A stretch of DNA of 64,000 bases from Paenibacillaceae bacterium (GCA_900766135.1 CAAFUF010000024.1:99426-163425), one strand, 5' to 3'; shown: positions 53,233 to 61,212, numbered from the stretch's first letter. Notes: generated from the sequence alone by a model not told the origin. Translations and numbers: made by a program.

Positions 53233-54408
53233 ATGAAAATCGCGATCGTGACCGAGACGTTTTTTCCGTCGACGAACGGGGTCGTGACTCGGCTGACGCA
53301 CAGTATCCGCTGGCTAACGAAGCAGGGGCATGAGGTGATCGTCATCGCCCCGGATCAGGGGGTTGGAGCTTACGCGGGCGCGCAGATCTACGGGATTCCG
53401 TCGTTCCGTTTCTTTCTGTACCCGAATCTTCCGCTTTCGCTGCCCGGTCGAAAGGTAGGCAGGCTGCTCCGTGCGTTCTCGCCGGATGTGGTGCACGTGG
53501 TGAATCCGGCAATGCTGGGCGCCGCCGGCGTCTGGTTCGGACGGCGGTACCCGCTGGTCGCTTCCTACCATACCCACGTTCCGCAATACGCCGATTTCTA
53601 CAAGCTGCCCTGGCTGAAGCCGGCGCTATGGGGTTATCTGCGTTTGCTGCATAACCGCGCGGACCTGAACCTCTGCACATCGGAGGCCGTGCGGGGCGAA
53701 CTTGAATCGCGGCGGTTCCGGAACGTGCGGCTGTGGAAGCGGGGCGTCGATCCGGAGCTGTTCGGCCCGCATCGCCGCAGCGAAACCATGCGCCTCCGGC
53801 TGTCGGGCGGGGAGCCGGAGAAACGGCTCCTGCTGTACGTCGGCCGGCTGGCGGCGGAGAAGGAGATCGAGCGGCTGCGCGATCTCCTGTCCGCTTCCAG
53901 CGATTTCCGGCTGGCCGTCGTCGGAGACGGCCCGCACCGCGCTGCGCTGGAAGCTTATTTCGCCGGTACGGGCACGGTGTTTACCGGCTTCCTGCACGGG
54001 GCAGAGCTCGCGGAGGCGTATGCCTCGAGCGATGTATTCGCGTTTCCTTCGGCTACGGAAACGCTGGGGCTGGTGCTGCTGGAGGCGATGGCTTCGGGCT
54101 TGCCCGTGATCGCCGCCGCCAGCGCGCCTACCCGGGAGCAGGTCGCCGAAGGAACGACCGGCTTCCTGTACGAGCCCGGCGCGGTGGACGGGCTCGTGCG
54201 GGCCGCGCAGCCGCTGCAGGACGGCGAGCTGCTGCGCCGGATGGGCGCCGCGGCCCGGGAGGAAGCGAGCGGGCTTGGCTGGGACGAACCCAGCCGCCAA
54301 CTGCTAGAGCTCTACCGCCAAGCCGTGTTGGATCGCGAGCTGCGGCGAGCAGGGGCGCTAAAACGGAGACGGATCAAGGAAGCCGCCAACAAAACGAACA
54401 GCCAATAA
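53233..54408 (+). CDS. sqdX: Sulfoquinovosyltransferase-like glycosyltransferase family 4
   Basis: A 391-residue GT-B enzyme. The N-terminus TETFFPSTNGVVTRL is shared with SqdX/SQD2, and VASYHTHVPQYADFYKLPWL is also typical. The donor-binding half has LLYVGRLAAEKEIERL, VGDGPHRAALEAYFAGT, VFTGFLHGAELAEAYASSDVF and SATETLGLVLLEAMASGLPV, very close to the SQD2 pattern. It would transfer sulfoquinovose to diacylglycerol to give SQDG at the membrane. It starts 19 bp after sqdB with AAGGAGGCGGG. Other lipid sugar transferases share part of these motifs; the pairing decides. The gene is visibly more GC-rich than its neighbours. Confidence 0.82.
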   Translation: MKIAIVTETFFPSTNGVVTRLTHSIRWLTKQGHEVIVIAPDQGVGAYAGAQIYGIPSFRFFLYPNLPLSLPGRKVGRLLRAFSPDVVHVVNPAMLGAAGVWFGRRYPLVASYHTHVPQYADFYKLPWLKPALWGYLRLLHNRADLNLCTSEAVRGELESRRFRNVRLWKRGVDPELFGPHRRSETMRLRLSGGEPEKRLLLYVGRLAAEKEIERLRDLLSASSDFRLAVVGDGPHRAALEAYFAGTGTVFTGFLHGAELAEAYASSDVFAFPSATETLGLVLLEAMASGLPVIAAASAPTREQVAEGTTGFLYEPGAVDGLVRAAQPLQDGELLRRMGAAAREEASGLGWDEPSRQLLELYRQAVLDRELRRAGALKRRRIKEAANKTNSQ

Positions 54409-54441
54409 ACCGTGCCGAGCGAGGTACTTACGGGCACTAGC

Positions 54442-54467
54442 AAAAACCTGCATTTCGCAGGTTTTTT
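54442..54467 (+). terminator. Terminator of sqdB-sqdX
   Basis: AAAAACCTGC and GCAGGTTTTTT pair around an ATTTC loop, followed by more T. Confidence 0.88.
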
Positions 54468-54524
54468 GTTTTTTTGTCCTGAAATCGATTGTCGATTTAT
54501 TGGCACACTTGGGTTGGGCAGGAT

Positions 54525-54554
54525 TTAGCACCTGGTCCTATTACGTGCTATAAT
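54525..54554 (+). promoter_or_regulatory. Promoter with FapR-like operator before the acyl-CoA synthetase
   Basis: TATAAT at 54549-54554 is preceded at 18 bp by TTAGCA (54525-54530). The -35 region is the left half of TTAGCACCTGGTCCTAT (54525-54541), an interrupted inverted repeat resembling the FapR operator TTAGTACCTRRTACTAA as I recall it. FapR represses fatty-acid genes and is released by malonyl-CoA. The assignment is by resemblance only. Confidence 0.5.
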
Positions 54555-54617
54555 GAGTCCCATAGTTGATACATAAAAAGGACTCTATTTACGAGTTTCG
54601 AAGGGGATAGGATAAAA

Positions 54618-56222
54618 GTGAAACCCTATGAACAATGGATCGCTCCCGAATATTACAATGTGACCTCGGAAATGGAACGGCATGATGCCGGCAAAATCGC
54701 GCTGAAATGGCTTAGCGAACAGGGAGAATACGAGGAAATTACTTATGGGAAGCTGCGGGCCATGGCGAATCGGTTGGCCGGCGGTTTAAGCGGATTGGGC
54801 TTGCGTCCGGGCGATCGCGTGCTGGTGATGATGCCCCGGCATATTATGGCTTACGCAATCTATCTGGCTTGTCTGAAGCTGGGTCTGACGATCATCCCGT
54901 CTTCGGAAATGCTGCGCGCTAAGGATCTGGCTTACCGGTTGCGGCATTCCGAGGCGCGCGCCGTTGTCGTATGGCATGGCGTGACGGCGGAGGTAGAAAA
55001 AATCGGCGACGACCTGCCAACGCTGGACTTTCGTTTGCTGGTTGGTTCGGACGCCTCGGAGGCGTCGTCGATCCCCAAAGGCTGGACCCCGATCGAATCC
55101 CTGATGGACGGGCAGCCGGAGACATTTGAAGCCGTCAAGACGCACCGCGATGATCTAGCCGTGTTGGCTTACACCTCCGGAACGACCGGAAATCCGAAAG
55201 GGATCATGCATAGTCATGGCTGGGGCTACGCCCATTTGCGCATCACCCGCTCCTGGCTGGATATCCGGGAGAACGATACCGTCTGGGCTACGGCTGCGCC
55301 GGGCTGGCAGAAGTGGATCTGGAGCCCGTTCCTGTCGGTTCTGGGCAATGGCGTGACCGGATTCGTCTACCATGGTTCTTTTCGGCCCGGCCGGTATTTG
55401 GAGCTGATCCAGCAATACGGCATTCAGGTATTGTGCTGCACGCCGACGGAGTATCGGATCATGTCCAAAACCGACGGGCTTGAGCGCTACGATTTGTCCG
55501 GATTGCGCAGTGCCGTCTCCGCGGGCGAACCGTTAAACCAGGAAGTGATCCGCAAGTTCAAAAGCGTATTTGACATCACGATCCGTGATGGTTACGGGCA
55601 AACGGAAAGCACCCTTTTGATCGGAAACCTGAAGGACACCCCGCTTCGGCTTGGTTCGATGGGGAAGGCTATTTCTCCGGGCGTGGCGGAAATTGTCGAC
55701 GAAGAAGGCTTGCTGCTGCCGGCCGGCATCGTGGGAAACATTGCGGTGCATGTCGACATGCCTGCCTTATTTAAATCCTACTATTTGGATCCCGAGCGGA
55801 AGGCGCAAAATGTCCGCGGCTCTTACTTTATTACCGGGGACCGGGCTCATAAAGACGAGGAAGGTTACTTCTGGTACGAGGGACGCGGGGACGATATCAT
55901 TATCAGCTCCGGCTACACGATCGGGCCGTTCGAAGTGGAAGAAGCGTTGATGAAGCATGAGGCCGTCAAAGAATGCGCGGCGGTCGCGAGTCCGGACGAG
56001 ATGCGCGGCCATATCGTGAAAGCGTTCGTGGTGCTGAGGGAAGGCGTCGAGGGGAACGCCGATTTGATCAAAGAGCTGCAGATGCATGTCAAAACATGGA
56101 CCGCCCCTTACAAATATCCGCGTCAAATCGAATTTATCGATGACATACCGAAAACGAACACGGGCAAAATCCGACGGGTCGAGCTGCGGGAACGGGAAGA
56201 GCAGGCGTTTCGGCGCGGATAA
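54618..56222 (+). CDS. Acyl-CoA synthetase (AMP-forming)
   Basis: A 534-residue ANL-superfamily ligase starting at GTG with AAGGGGATAGG upstream. The AMP-binding P-loop is LAYTSGTTGNPKGIMHSHG (about 183-201). IRDGYGQTES (about 320-329) binds adenylate, and TGDRAHKDEEGYFWYEGRGDDIIISSGYTIGP is the hinge. The C-terminal Lys of TNTGKIRR does the first half-reaction. The overall sequence resembles medium- or branched-chain acyl-CoA synthetases (MbcS/YtcI-like) rather than long-chain ones, though chain length cannot be fixed. Activates free fatty acids at the membrane or in the cytoplasm. Confidence 0.87.
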   Translation: MKPYEQWIAPEYYNVTSEMERHDAGKIALKWLSEQGEYEEITYGKLRAMANRLAGGLSGLGLRPGDRVLVMMPRHIMAYAIYLACLKLGLTIIPSSEMLRAKDLAYRLRHSEARAVVVWHGVTAEVEKIGDDLPTLDFRLLVGSDASEASSIPKGWTPIESLMDGQPETFEAVKTHRDDLAVLAYTSGTTGNPKGIMHSHGWGYAHLRITRSWLDIRENDTVWATAAPGWQKWIWSPFLSVLGNGVTGFVYHGSFRPGRYLELIQQYGIQVLCCTPTEYRIMSKTDGLERYDLSGLRSAVSAGEPLNQEVIRKFKSVFDITIRDGYGQTESTLLIGNLKDTPLRLGSMGKAISPGVAEIVDEEGLLLPAGIVGNIAVHVDMPALFKSYYLDPERKAQNVRGSYFITGDRAHKDEEGYFWYEGRGDDIIISSGYTIGPFEVEEALMKHEAVKECAAVASPDEMRGHIVKAFVVLREGVEGNADLIKELQMHVKTWTAPYKYPRQIEFIDDIPKTNTGKIRRVELREREEQAFRRG

Positions 56223-56291
56223 TGCGGTTTCGTGCATGATTTCAGCTTTATTTTCGCATCCTAACCTCATCATCGCTTGAGGAGGCTGAAC

Positions 56292-56561
56292 ATGGAAAAT
56301 CCGTTTTCCAGCATGCAATCGCAAAATCCGATCTCACTCGCGCAGCAGTCGGTCAAAAAAGCGCATCGCGCGGTAACCCAAGCCCAATCGCATCCGAGCG
56401 ACGAAACGGTGGAAGGTGCCCGCAACGCTATCGAAAAAGCGGAAAACGCCATTGCCCAGGCCGACGGCCGGATGAATACCGAGCCGATGGAACGGGCTAA
56501 AGAGGATTTGGCCGAAGACCAGGCGGCTTTGGCGGAAGCCGAGAATCAGTTGAATTCATGA
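56292..56561 (+). CDS. Small helical protein of unknown function
   Basis: An 89-residue protein selected by GAGGAGG eight bases before the ATG. It is rich in Ala, Glu, Gln and Asn with heptad-like spacing (ARNAIEKAENAIAQADGRM, then RAKEDLAEDQAALAEAENQL), which predicts one or two long amphipathic helices. No membrane segment, cysteine or recognisable domain. It lies 69 bp after the acyl-CoA synthetase and may be co-transcribed, as no terminator separates them. Not assigned to a family. Confidence 0.65.
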   Translation: MENPFSSMQSQNPISLAQQSVKKAHRAVTQAQSHPSDETVEGARNAIEKAENAIAQADGRMNTEPMERAKEDLAEDQAALAEAENQLNS

Positions 56562-56579
56562 ATATTTGACGGATGGAGA

Positions 56580-56630
56580 AAAAGCCGGCAGCGATCTCAC
56601 AATAACATGGGACCGCTGATCGGCTTTTTG
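56580..56630. terminator. Imperfect bidirectional terminator
   Basis: AAAAAGCCG-G-CAGCG pairs with CGCTG-AT-CGGCTTTTT around a larger loop. It stands between the small helical protein and the convergent MarR-type gene. Confidence 0.7.
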
Positions 56631-56648
56631 GTTTTGCATGACGAAGGG

Positions 56649-57098
56649 TTAAATAGAGACCGGAGCGCAGCATTTGCTGGATTTGGCCATCGCTTCATTA
56701 AAGAGCTTGACTGAACGGAGGACGGTATCTTTTTCAAAATCGCTCATAAAGGAAAAAACTTCCTCCAAATATTCGTTCATCTGCGTATCGATGGTCGTGG
56801 CAACGTACTTGCCTTCGGTGGTCAGGGATAACGTTTGGACTCGGCGGTCGTCGGGATCGGTCGTTTTTTCAACCAAGTTCAGTTTCATCAACGACTGGAT
56901 TTGCCGGCTAAACGTCGTAATGTCGGTCCCCAAGGTGTCGGCAATCTGCTGCATGGACGGTTTATGGCGGCGGTCGATCTCATATAAGATATGACTTTGA
57001 ACCAAAGAAATGTCGCAGCCGCTGACGGTACAGCAGTTCCGGTTTAACAGCCCAAAACGGCGGGTCATAATTTGAAACAACTCACGTGGATTCTCCAT
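56649..57098 (-). CDS. MarR-family regulator with terminal cysteine clusters
   Basis: A 149-residue winged-helix regulator. The start at 57098 is supported by AGGTGAG and by the promoter upstream; the longer frame adds 48 implausible residues. The winged helix lies at about 40-105: MQQIADTLGTDITTFSRQIQSL and DPDDRRVQTLSLT. Cys22, Cys23 and Cys28 (NCCTVSGCD) sit in the N-terminal helix region and Cys143-Cys144 near the C-terminus. Such paired thiols suggest sensing of metals or metalloids, or of oxidants and electrophiles. No obvious target gene neighbours it, apart from itself. Confidence 0.85.
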   Translation of the reverse strand: MENPRELFQIMTRRFGLLNRNCCTVSGCDISLVQSHILYEIDRRHKPSMQQIADTLGTDITTFSRQIQSLMKLNLVEKTTDPDDRRVQTLSLTTEGKYVATTIDTQMNEYLEEVFSFMSDFEKDTVLRSVKLFNEAMAKSSKCCAPVSI

Positions 57099-57120
57099 AG
57101 CGCACTCACCTCTTGCTACC

Positions 57121-57151
57121 TTTATATCATCGGTTGCTTGCAAGATGCAAG
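57121..57151 (-). promoter_or_regulatory. Promoter and palindromic operator of the cysteine-rich MarR gene
   Basis: On the minus strand TTGCAT (57145-57150), 18 bp and TATAAA (57121-57126) form a promoter. A perfect palindrome with halves CTTGCA and TGCAAG around three bases (57137-57151) covers the -35 element, as expected for an autorepressing MarR protein. Confidence 0.65.
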
Positions 57152-57281
57152 TTTTGCGTTGTCGCAATCTGACGTATCGCGAATGGCATCCCTCTATCAA
57201 TAGGTGTCTCCGACAGTATTCGTCAGCAACCCTAATTAACATTTATCTTAAATTCAAAATGTAAAAATAACAGATAATGGG

Positions 57282-57310
57282 TTGACAATGCATGGAATTG
57301 CCTTTACGAT
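57282..57310 (+). promoter_or_regulatory. Sigma-A promoter of the ectoine operon
   Basis: TTGACA (57282-57287), 17 bp and TACGAT (57305-57310). The predicted start near 57317 is at the 5' end of the riboswitch. Confidence 0.8.
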
Positions 57311-57316
57311 AAACAC

Positions 57317-57455
57317 ACGCTTAGTTTCCGGTTCAGACTGGAAAGCGGGGGAACCAGTTTTTTTGGGGCGAATCATTCTTTAAAGATTGTAGGGTACCAT
57401 CTTACCCGAGTCCGTCAGCTAACCTCGTCAGCAGTGGATGGGTCTAGTTTCAAGT
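57317..57455 (+). promoter_or_regulatory. c-di-AMP riboswitch (ydaO/yuaA type)
   Basis: The leader RNA contains the ordered conserved blocks of the ydaO class: CGCTTAG, a P2-type stem TCCGGTTCAGACTGGA, GCGGGGGAACCAG, TTTGGGGCGAATCATTC, GTAGGGTACC, TTACCCGAGTCCGTCAGC and TAACCTCGTCAGC. The class binds cyclic di-AMP and usually turns expression off when the ligand is high. It sits just downstream of the promoter and is followed by terminator hairpins, consistent with transcriptional control. Here it governs ehuBCDA-ectABCD. Alignment to the family model was not run, but the conserved blocks are distinctive. Confidence 0.9.
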
Positions 57456-57475
57456 AACTTCACGAAAACTTCCAT

Positions 57476-57507
57476 GGCCCTTTATAAGGGCCGTTTTCTA
57501 TTTTTTT
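57476..57507 (+). terminator. Riboswitch expression-platform terminator
   Basis: GGCCCTTT and AAGGGCC pair around AT, followed by GTTTTCTATTTTTTT. It comes 20-odd bases after the riboswitch core and is the likely regulated terminator. Confidence 0.8.
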
Positions 57508-57511
57508 GTGC

Positions 57512-57564
57512 GGACCCCTGCTGGCGGAGCTATGCTTTCCCCCAAGCGAGGGGTCTCTTTTTTT
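57512..57564 (+). terminator. Second, tandem leader terminator
   Basis: GACCCCT (57513-57519) pairs with AGGGGTC (57549-57555) across a 29-base loop containing weaker stems, followed by a T-rich run. Two terminators in tandem inside one leader are unusual. Confidence 0.65.
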
Positions 57565-57666
57565 GAACTCCGGATTGAAAAATGAAAGGGGGAGTCAGGC
57601 ATTCGGAATAGAGTTTGAATTTAAACCTACTAAACCGATGTAAAAAATAAGAATGGAAGGCTGTGA

Positions 57667-58557
57667 ATGGGGTTGAGAAAAGTATCATGCTTGCTAATTT
57701 CATTGCTTGTCACGGTCTCGCTAGCCGCTTGTAATCCGGGTAACAGGGGCACAAATACCGGTACCGGGGCCGATGGGACGCTGGCCGAGGCCATTCGAAA
57801 CGGGTCCATTACGGTTGGATTCGCGAATGAGAAGCCCTATGCCTACAAAGACGCTAACGGAGAACTAACCGGCGAAGCGGTGGAAATCGCCAGGGTGGTC
57901 CTCAAAAGGCTGGGCGTTAACGAGATGAAAGGCGAGTTGACCGAATTCGGCTCGTTGATCGCCGGGTTGCAGGCCAATCGATTTGATCTGATTACCGCGG
58001 GTATGTTCGTGAACCCGGAACGGTGCGAGGCCGTGTTGTTCGCAAACCCGGAGTATAGTATCGGCGAGGCGATTGCCGTAAAACAAGGAAATCCTCTGGC
58101 CCTTGGCAGCTATGAGGATATCGCGAAGGATGAGAAGGCTCGAGTTGCCGTCATGACAGGGGCGGTCGAAATCGGTTATCTGCAGAAATCCGGCGTTCCG
58201 GATGATCGAATTATTCAAGTACCCGACCAGGCATCCGCGATCAGCGCCCTCCAATCCGGACGAGTGGAGGCGATCACAATGACAGGGCCTTCTCTCCAAG
58301 CTATGCTCGAATCAGCCGGGGATAAAGATATCGAGCGGGTTAACGATTTTACGCAACCGGTCATTGACGGCCAAAGTGTGCGCGGGTACGGCGCAACGGC
58401 GTTCCGTTTGGCGGACAAGGAATTTCAGGAAGCCTATAATGCGGAATTGGCCAAGATGAAGGAATCGGGCGAGCTGCTGGAAATCTTGCAACAATTCGGA
58501 TTCACGGAGCAGGAATTGCCCGGGGACATGACGGCTGCCGAGCTTTGCGGGGGATGA
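57667..58557 (+). CDS. ehuB: Ectoine/hydroxyectoine-binding lipoprotein
   Basis: A 296-residue family 3 solute-binding protein. Lipobox LAAC with Cys22. The mature protein has TVGFANEKPYAYKDANGELTGEAVEIARVVLKRLGV, TEFGSLIAGLQANRFDLITAGMFVNPERCEAV and QSGRVEAITMTGPSL, which distinguish EhuB from general amino-acid binders. It captures ectoine or hydroxyectoine outside the cell for EhuCDA. First gene after the riboswitch, with GGAAGG before the ATG. The next start follows after 1 bp. Confidence 0.88.
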   Translation: MGLRKVSCLLISLLVTVSLAACNPGNRGTNTGTGADGTLAEAIRNGSITVGFANEKPYAYKDANGELTGEAVEIARVVLKRLGVNEMKGELTEFGSLIAGLQANRFDLITAGMFVNPERCEAVLFANPEYSIGEAIAVKQGNPLALGSYEDIAKDEKARVAVMTGAVEIGYLQKSGVPDDRIIQVPDQASAISALQSGRVEAITMTGPSLQAMLESAGDKDIERVNDFTQPVIDGQSVRGYGATAFRLADKEFQEAYNAELAKMKESGELLEILQQFGFTEQELPGDMTAAELCGG

Positions 58558-58558
58558 T

Positions 58559-59212
58559 ATGCCGGAATCCTGGATCGATTTTATTCCCACCTTGCTGGAG
58601 GGAGCGAAAATCACCGTTACTGTCGCCTTGTTTGCGACATTATTGGCGATCATCGCCGCCTTCGTCTCAGGTTTGATGTGCTTATCCCGTCTTCGCCTGA
58701 TTCGCTGGATCTCGTCGGTTTATGTGGAAGTTTTCCGAGGGACCTCCTTACTCGTTCAGTTGTTCTGGCTTTACTTTGCGTTGCCATTCGCCGGTTTGGA
58801 GCTTCCGAAATTGCTCGCGGCCGTATTAGCGGTGGGATTGAACTTCGGAGCTTACGGCTCTGAGGTTGTGCGTAGCGCGATTTTGGCCGTACCGAAAGGT
58901 CAATGGGAAGCGTCGATTGTTTTAAACATGAAACCCTGGCAAAGAATGACTCACATTATTTTGCCTCAGGCTGCATTAAGAATGCTTCCTCCCTTCGGTA
59001 ATTTACTTGTTGAATTGATTAAATCCACGTCACTAGTCTACTTCATCACCATGGCGGATCTCACCTATCAGGCAATGGTTCTCCGCAATAACTACATTTC
59101 CTGGACATCGGAAATTTTGCTCCTGTTGCTGCTTATGTATCTGGCGATCACCTCTATCGTCTCCTTCGGCATCCGGTTTTGGGAGCGCAAATGGTCCGAG
59201 GGGAGGACGTGA
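58559..59212 (+). CDS. ehuC: Ectoine ABC permease
   Basis: A 217-residue HisM-type permease with five TM helices. VYVEVFRGTSLLVQLFWLYFALP, NFGAYGSEVVRSAILAVPKGQWEAS and the EAA loop ending ILPQAALRMLPPFGNLLVELIKSTSLV are diagnostic of polar amino-acid-type permeases. It starts one base after ehuB. It pairs with EhuD in the membrane. Confidence 0.87.
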   Translation: MPESWIDFIPTLLEGAKITVTVALFATLLAIIAAFVSGLMCLSRLRLIRWISSVYVEVFRGTSLLVQLFWLYFALPFAGLELPKLLAAVLAVGLNFGAYGSEVVRSAILAVPKGQWEASIVLNMKPWQRMTHIILPQAALRMLPPFGNLLVELIKSTSLVYFITMADLTYQAMVLRNNYISWTSEILLLLLLMYLAITSIVSFGIRFWERKWSEGRT

Positions 59213-59215
59213 CGA

Positions 59216-59878
59216 ATGTGGGATTGGAATTATGCCTTCGAAATCCTTCCGCAGCTTCTTGTTGCTTTGAGAATGACCGTTGTGGCGACGCTTTTGGGAT
59301 TTTTGACCGCGGCGATCGGGGGGTTACTGCTAGCCTTCGCCATAAGGTCGAGATTCACCTGGCTGCGGTTGGCGGCAAAGGGATTTAATGGCTTTATTCG
59401 AAACACGCCATTACTGGTGCAAGTGTTCTTTCTTTACTACAGTTTACCGATAATGGCCGGCATTTCTTTACCGGCTTTCTATGCCGGAATTTTGGGATTG
59501 GGACTGCACTACAGTACGTATTTATCCGAAGTTTATCGTTCCGGAATTGAGGCTGTCCCTAGGGGGCAATGGGAAGCGGCTGTTGCACTGAATTATTCCA
59601 AGGCGGATACCTGGCGGTCGGTCATACTACCGCAAGCCATTCCACCGATTATTCCTGTGCTTGGCAATTATCTGATCGTGATGTTTAAAGAAACACCGAT
59701 TTTATCCGCTATCACTCTGGTAGAACTGTTATTGACCGCGAAAAACATCGTTTCAGAATCCTTCCGGGTATTTGAACCTTATACGCTGGTTGGCGTCTTG
59801 TTTCTAGCTATCAGCTATCCGTCCTCGCTGTTCATCCGGCGATTGGAAAAAAGAATGAATCTCCAAAGGGGCAATTAA
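59216..59878 (+). CDS. ehuD: Ectoine ABC permease
   Basis: A 220-residue permease. FNGFIRNTPLLVQVFFLYYSLP, HYSTYLSEVYRSGIEAVPRGQWEAAVAL and ILPQAIPPIIPVLGNYLIVMFKETP are the family motifs. GGGGAGGACG lies upstream. With EhuC it completes the channel; both are followed by the cognate ATPase. Confidence 0.87.
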   Translation: MWDWNYAFEILPQLLVALRMTVVATLLGFLTAAIGGLLLAFAIRSRFTWLRLAAKGFNGFIRNTPLLVQVFFLYYSLPIMAGISLPAFYAGILGLGLHYSTYLSEVYRSGIEAVPRGQWEAAVALNYSKADTWRSVILPQAIPPIIPVLGNYLIVMFKETPILSAITLVELLLTAKNIVSESFRVFEPYTLVGVLFLAISYPSSLFIRRLEKRMNLQRGN

Positions 59879-59896
59879 CGAAGGGAGGTGAAAAAC

Positions 59897-60685
59897 ATGA
59901 CTTTGCCGATGGTGAAGTACACGGGGGTTACGAAGACCTATGGCGAACGTCAGGTGCTTACCGGCATTGATTTGGACATCGCGGCAGGCGAAAAGGTAGC
60001 GATCATCGGACCAAGCGGTTCAGGCAAAACGACGATGGGTCGTATGCTTGTGACCCTGGAGGAACCCACGACCGGTACGATCGAAATTGACGGCGTCCAT
60101 TTGTGGCATATGTCCAAGAAAGATCGGCTCGTACGGGCTAATGAGAAACATTTGCATGAGATGCGTGGAAATGTAGGCATGGTATTTCAACACTTTAATC
60201 TTTTTCCGCATCGGACAGTACTCCAGAACGTGACTGAAGCTCCAAGGAGAGTGCTGAAGCTGTCAAAGGAAGAAGCAGAAGAGCGGGCGATCGGCATGCT
60301 CCGCAAGGTGGGATTGGATGAAAAACTGGCAGATTATCCGGCTCAATTGTCTGGGGGACAAAAACAACGTGTGGCGATTGCCCGAGCGCTCGTGATGCGT
60401 CCCAAAGTGATGGTATTTGATGAGGTGACTTCGGCGCTTGATCCAGAATTAGTCGGTGAGGTGTTGGAAGTCATTCGAGAGATCGCCGATGAAGGGGAAA
60501 TGGCGATGATGCTCATTACTCACGAAATGGACTTTGCTAGGGAGATCGCGGATCGCGTGCTCTTTTGCGCGGACGGGAACATCGTAGAGGAAGGGCCGCC
60601 GGAGGCTATTTTTGAATATCCACAAACTGAACGGCTTCAAACGTTCTTAAAGCGATTCCGGTCTGCCGTGTATTCCATGGCGTGA
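59897..60685 (+). CDS. ehuA: Ectoine ABC transporter ATP-binding protein
   Basis: A 262-residue ATPase starting at the ATG after AGGGAGGTG (spacing 7). Walker A GPSGSGKTT at about 38-46, signature LSGGQKQRVAIARALVM, Walker B VMVFDEVTSALDPELVG with Glu, and LITHEMDFAREIADRVLF with the switch His. GNVGMVFQHFNLFPHRTVL is typical of amino-acid-type importers. Unlike the two siderophore importers in this window, this system carries its own ATPase. Confidence 0.88.
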   Translation: MTLPMVKYTGVTKTYGERQVLTGIDLDIAAGEKVAIIGPSGSGKTTMGRMLVTLEEPTTGTIEIDGVHLWHMSKKDRLVRANEKHLHEMRGNVGMVFQHFNLFPHRTVLQNVTEAPRRVLKLSKEEAEERAIGMLRKVGLDEKLADYPAQLSGGQKQRVAIARALVMRPKVMVFDEVTSALDPELVGEVLEVIREIADEGEMAMMLITHEMDFAREIADRVLFCADGNIVEEGPPEAIFEYPQTERLQTFLKRFRSAVYSMA

Positions 60686-60702
60686 AAAGGTAGGGGAGTC
60701 TC

Positions 60703-61212
60703 ATGAATAATACGCTACGTAATCTGATTATTCGCAAACCGGATCCAAGCGATGCGAAAGGCGTTTATGAATTGATTCGCAGATGTCGAACGCTTGATCT
60801 GAATTCTGCTTATGCTTACTTGGTATTATGCGATTATTTTAGGGATACTTGTGTGATCGCGGAGGATGGATCGAATCTTGTCGGTTTTCTATCCGCTATC
60901 CGAACGCCGCTTCGATCGGATACGTTGTTTGTGTGGCAGGTAGCAGTCGCGGGTACCCATCAAAAGCAGGGTATCGGTAAACGGATGCTGTCCTGCGTGC
61001 TTTCGGAGAATAGGGTTCCTCCTATTACTTATTTGGAAGCCACGATCTCTCCAAGTAATCTGGCTTCGATCCGTCTCTTTACAGGGTTAGCCAAAGAACA
61101 TGCCGCGCCGGTTGAGATTACATCCGGCTACAAGGCAGGTATGTTTCCTGCGGAGATCCTTCATGAAGATGAACCTCTATATCGAATCGGTCCTTTTATT
61201 CAACAACTATAA
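60703..61212 (+). CDS. ectA: L-2,4-diaminobutyrate N-acetyltransferase
   Basis: A 169-residue GNAT enzyme of the ectoine pathway. It acetylates diaminobutyrate at the gamma amino group. IRKPDPSDAKGVYELIRRC opens it, WQVAVAGTHQKQGIGKRML is the acetyl-CoA-binding motif A, and YLEATISPSNLASIRLFTGLA is the EctA-specific stretch. GGTAGGGGAG is before the ATG. In biosynthetic order EctB acts first, then EctA, then EctC. Length matches the family (about 160-190). Confidence 0.93.
   Translation: MNNTLRNLIIRKPDPSDAKGVYELIRRCRTLDLNSAYAYLVLCDYFRDTCVIAEDGSNLVGFLSAIRTPLRSDTLFVWQVAVAGTHQKQGIGKRMLSCVLSENRVPPITYLEATISPSNLASIRLFTGLAKEHAAPVEITSGYKAGMFPAEILHEDEPLYRIGPFIQQL

Noticed and set aside
57099..57281. 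A second protein-coding gene between the MarR gene and the riboswitch
   Set aside because: The minus-strand extension to 57242 adds 48 residues without ribosome binding site and crosses the promoter; no other frame is supported.
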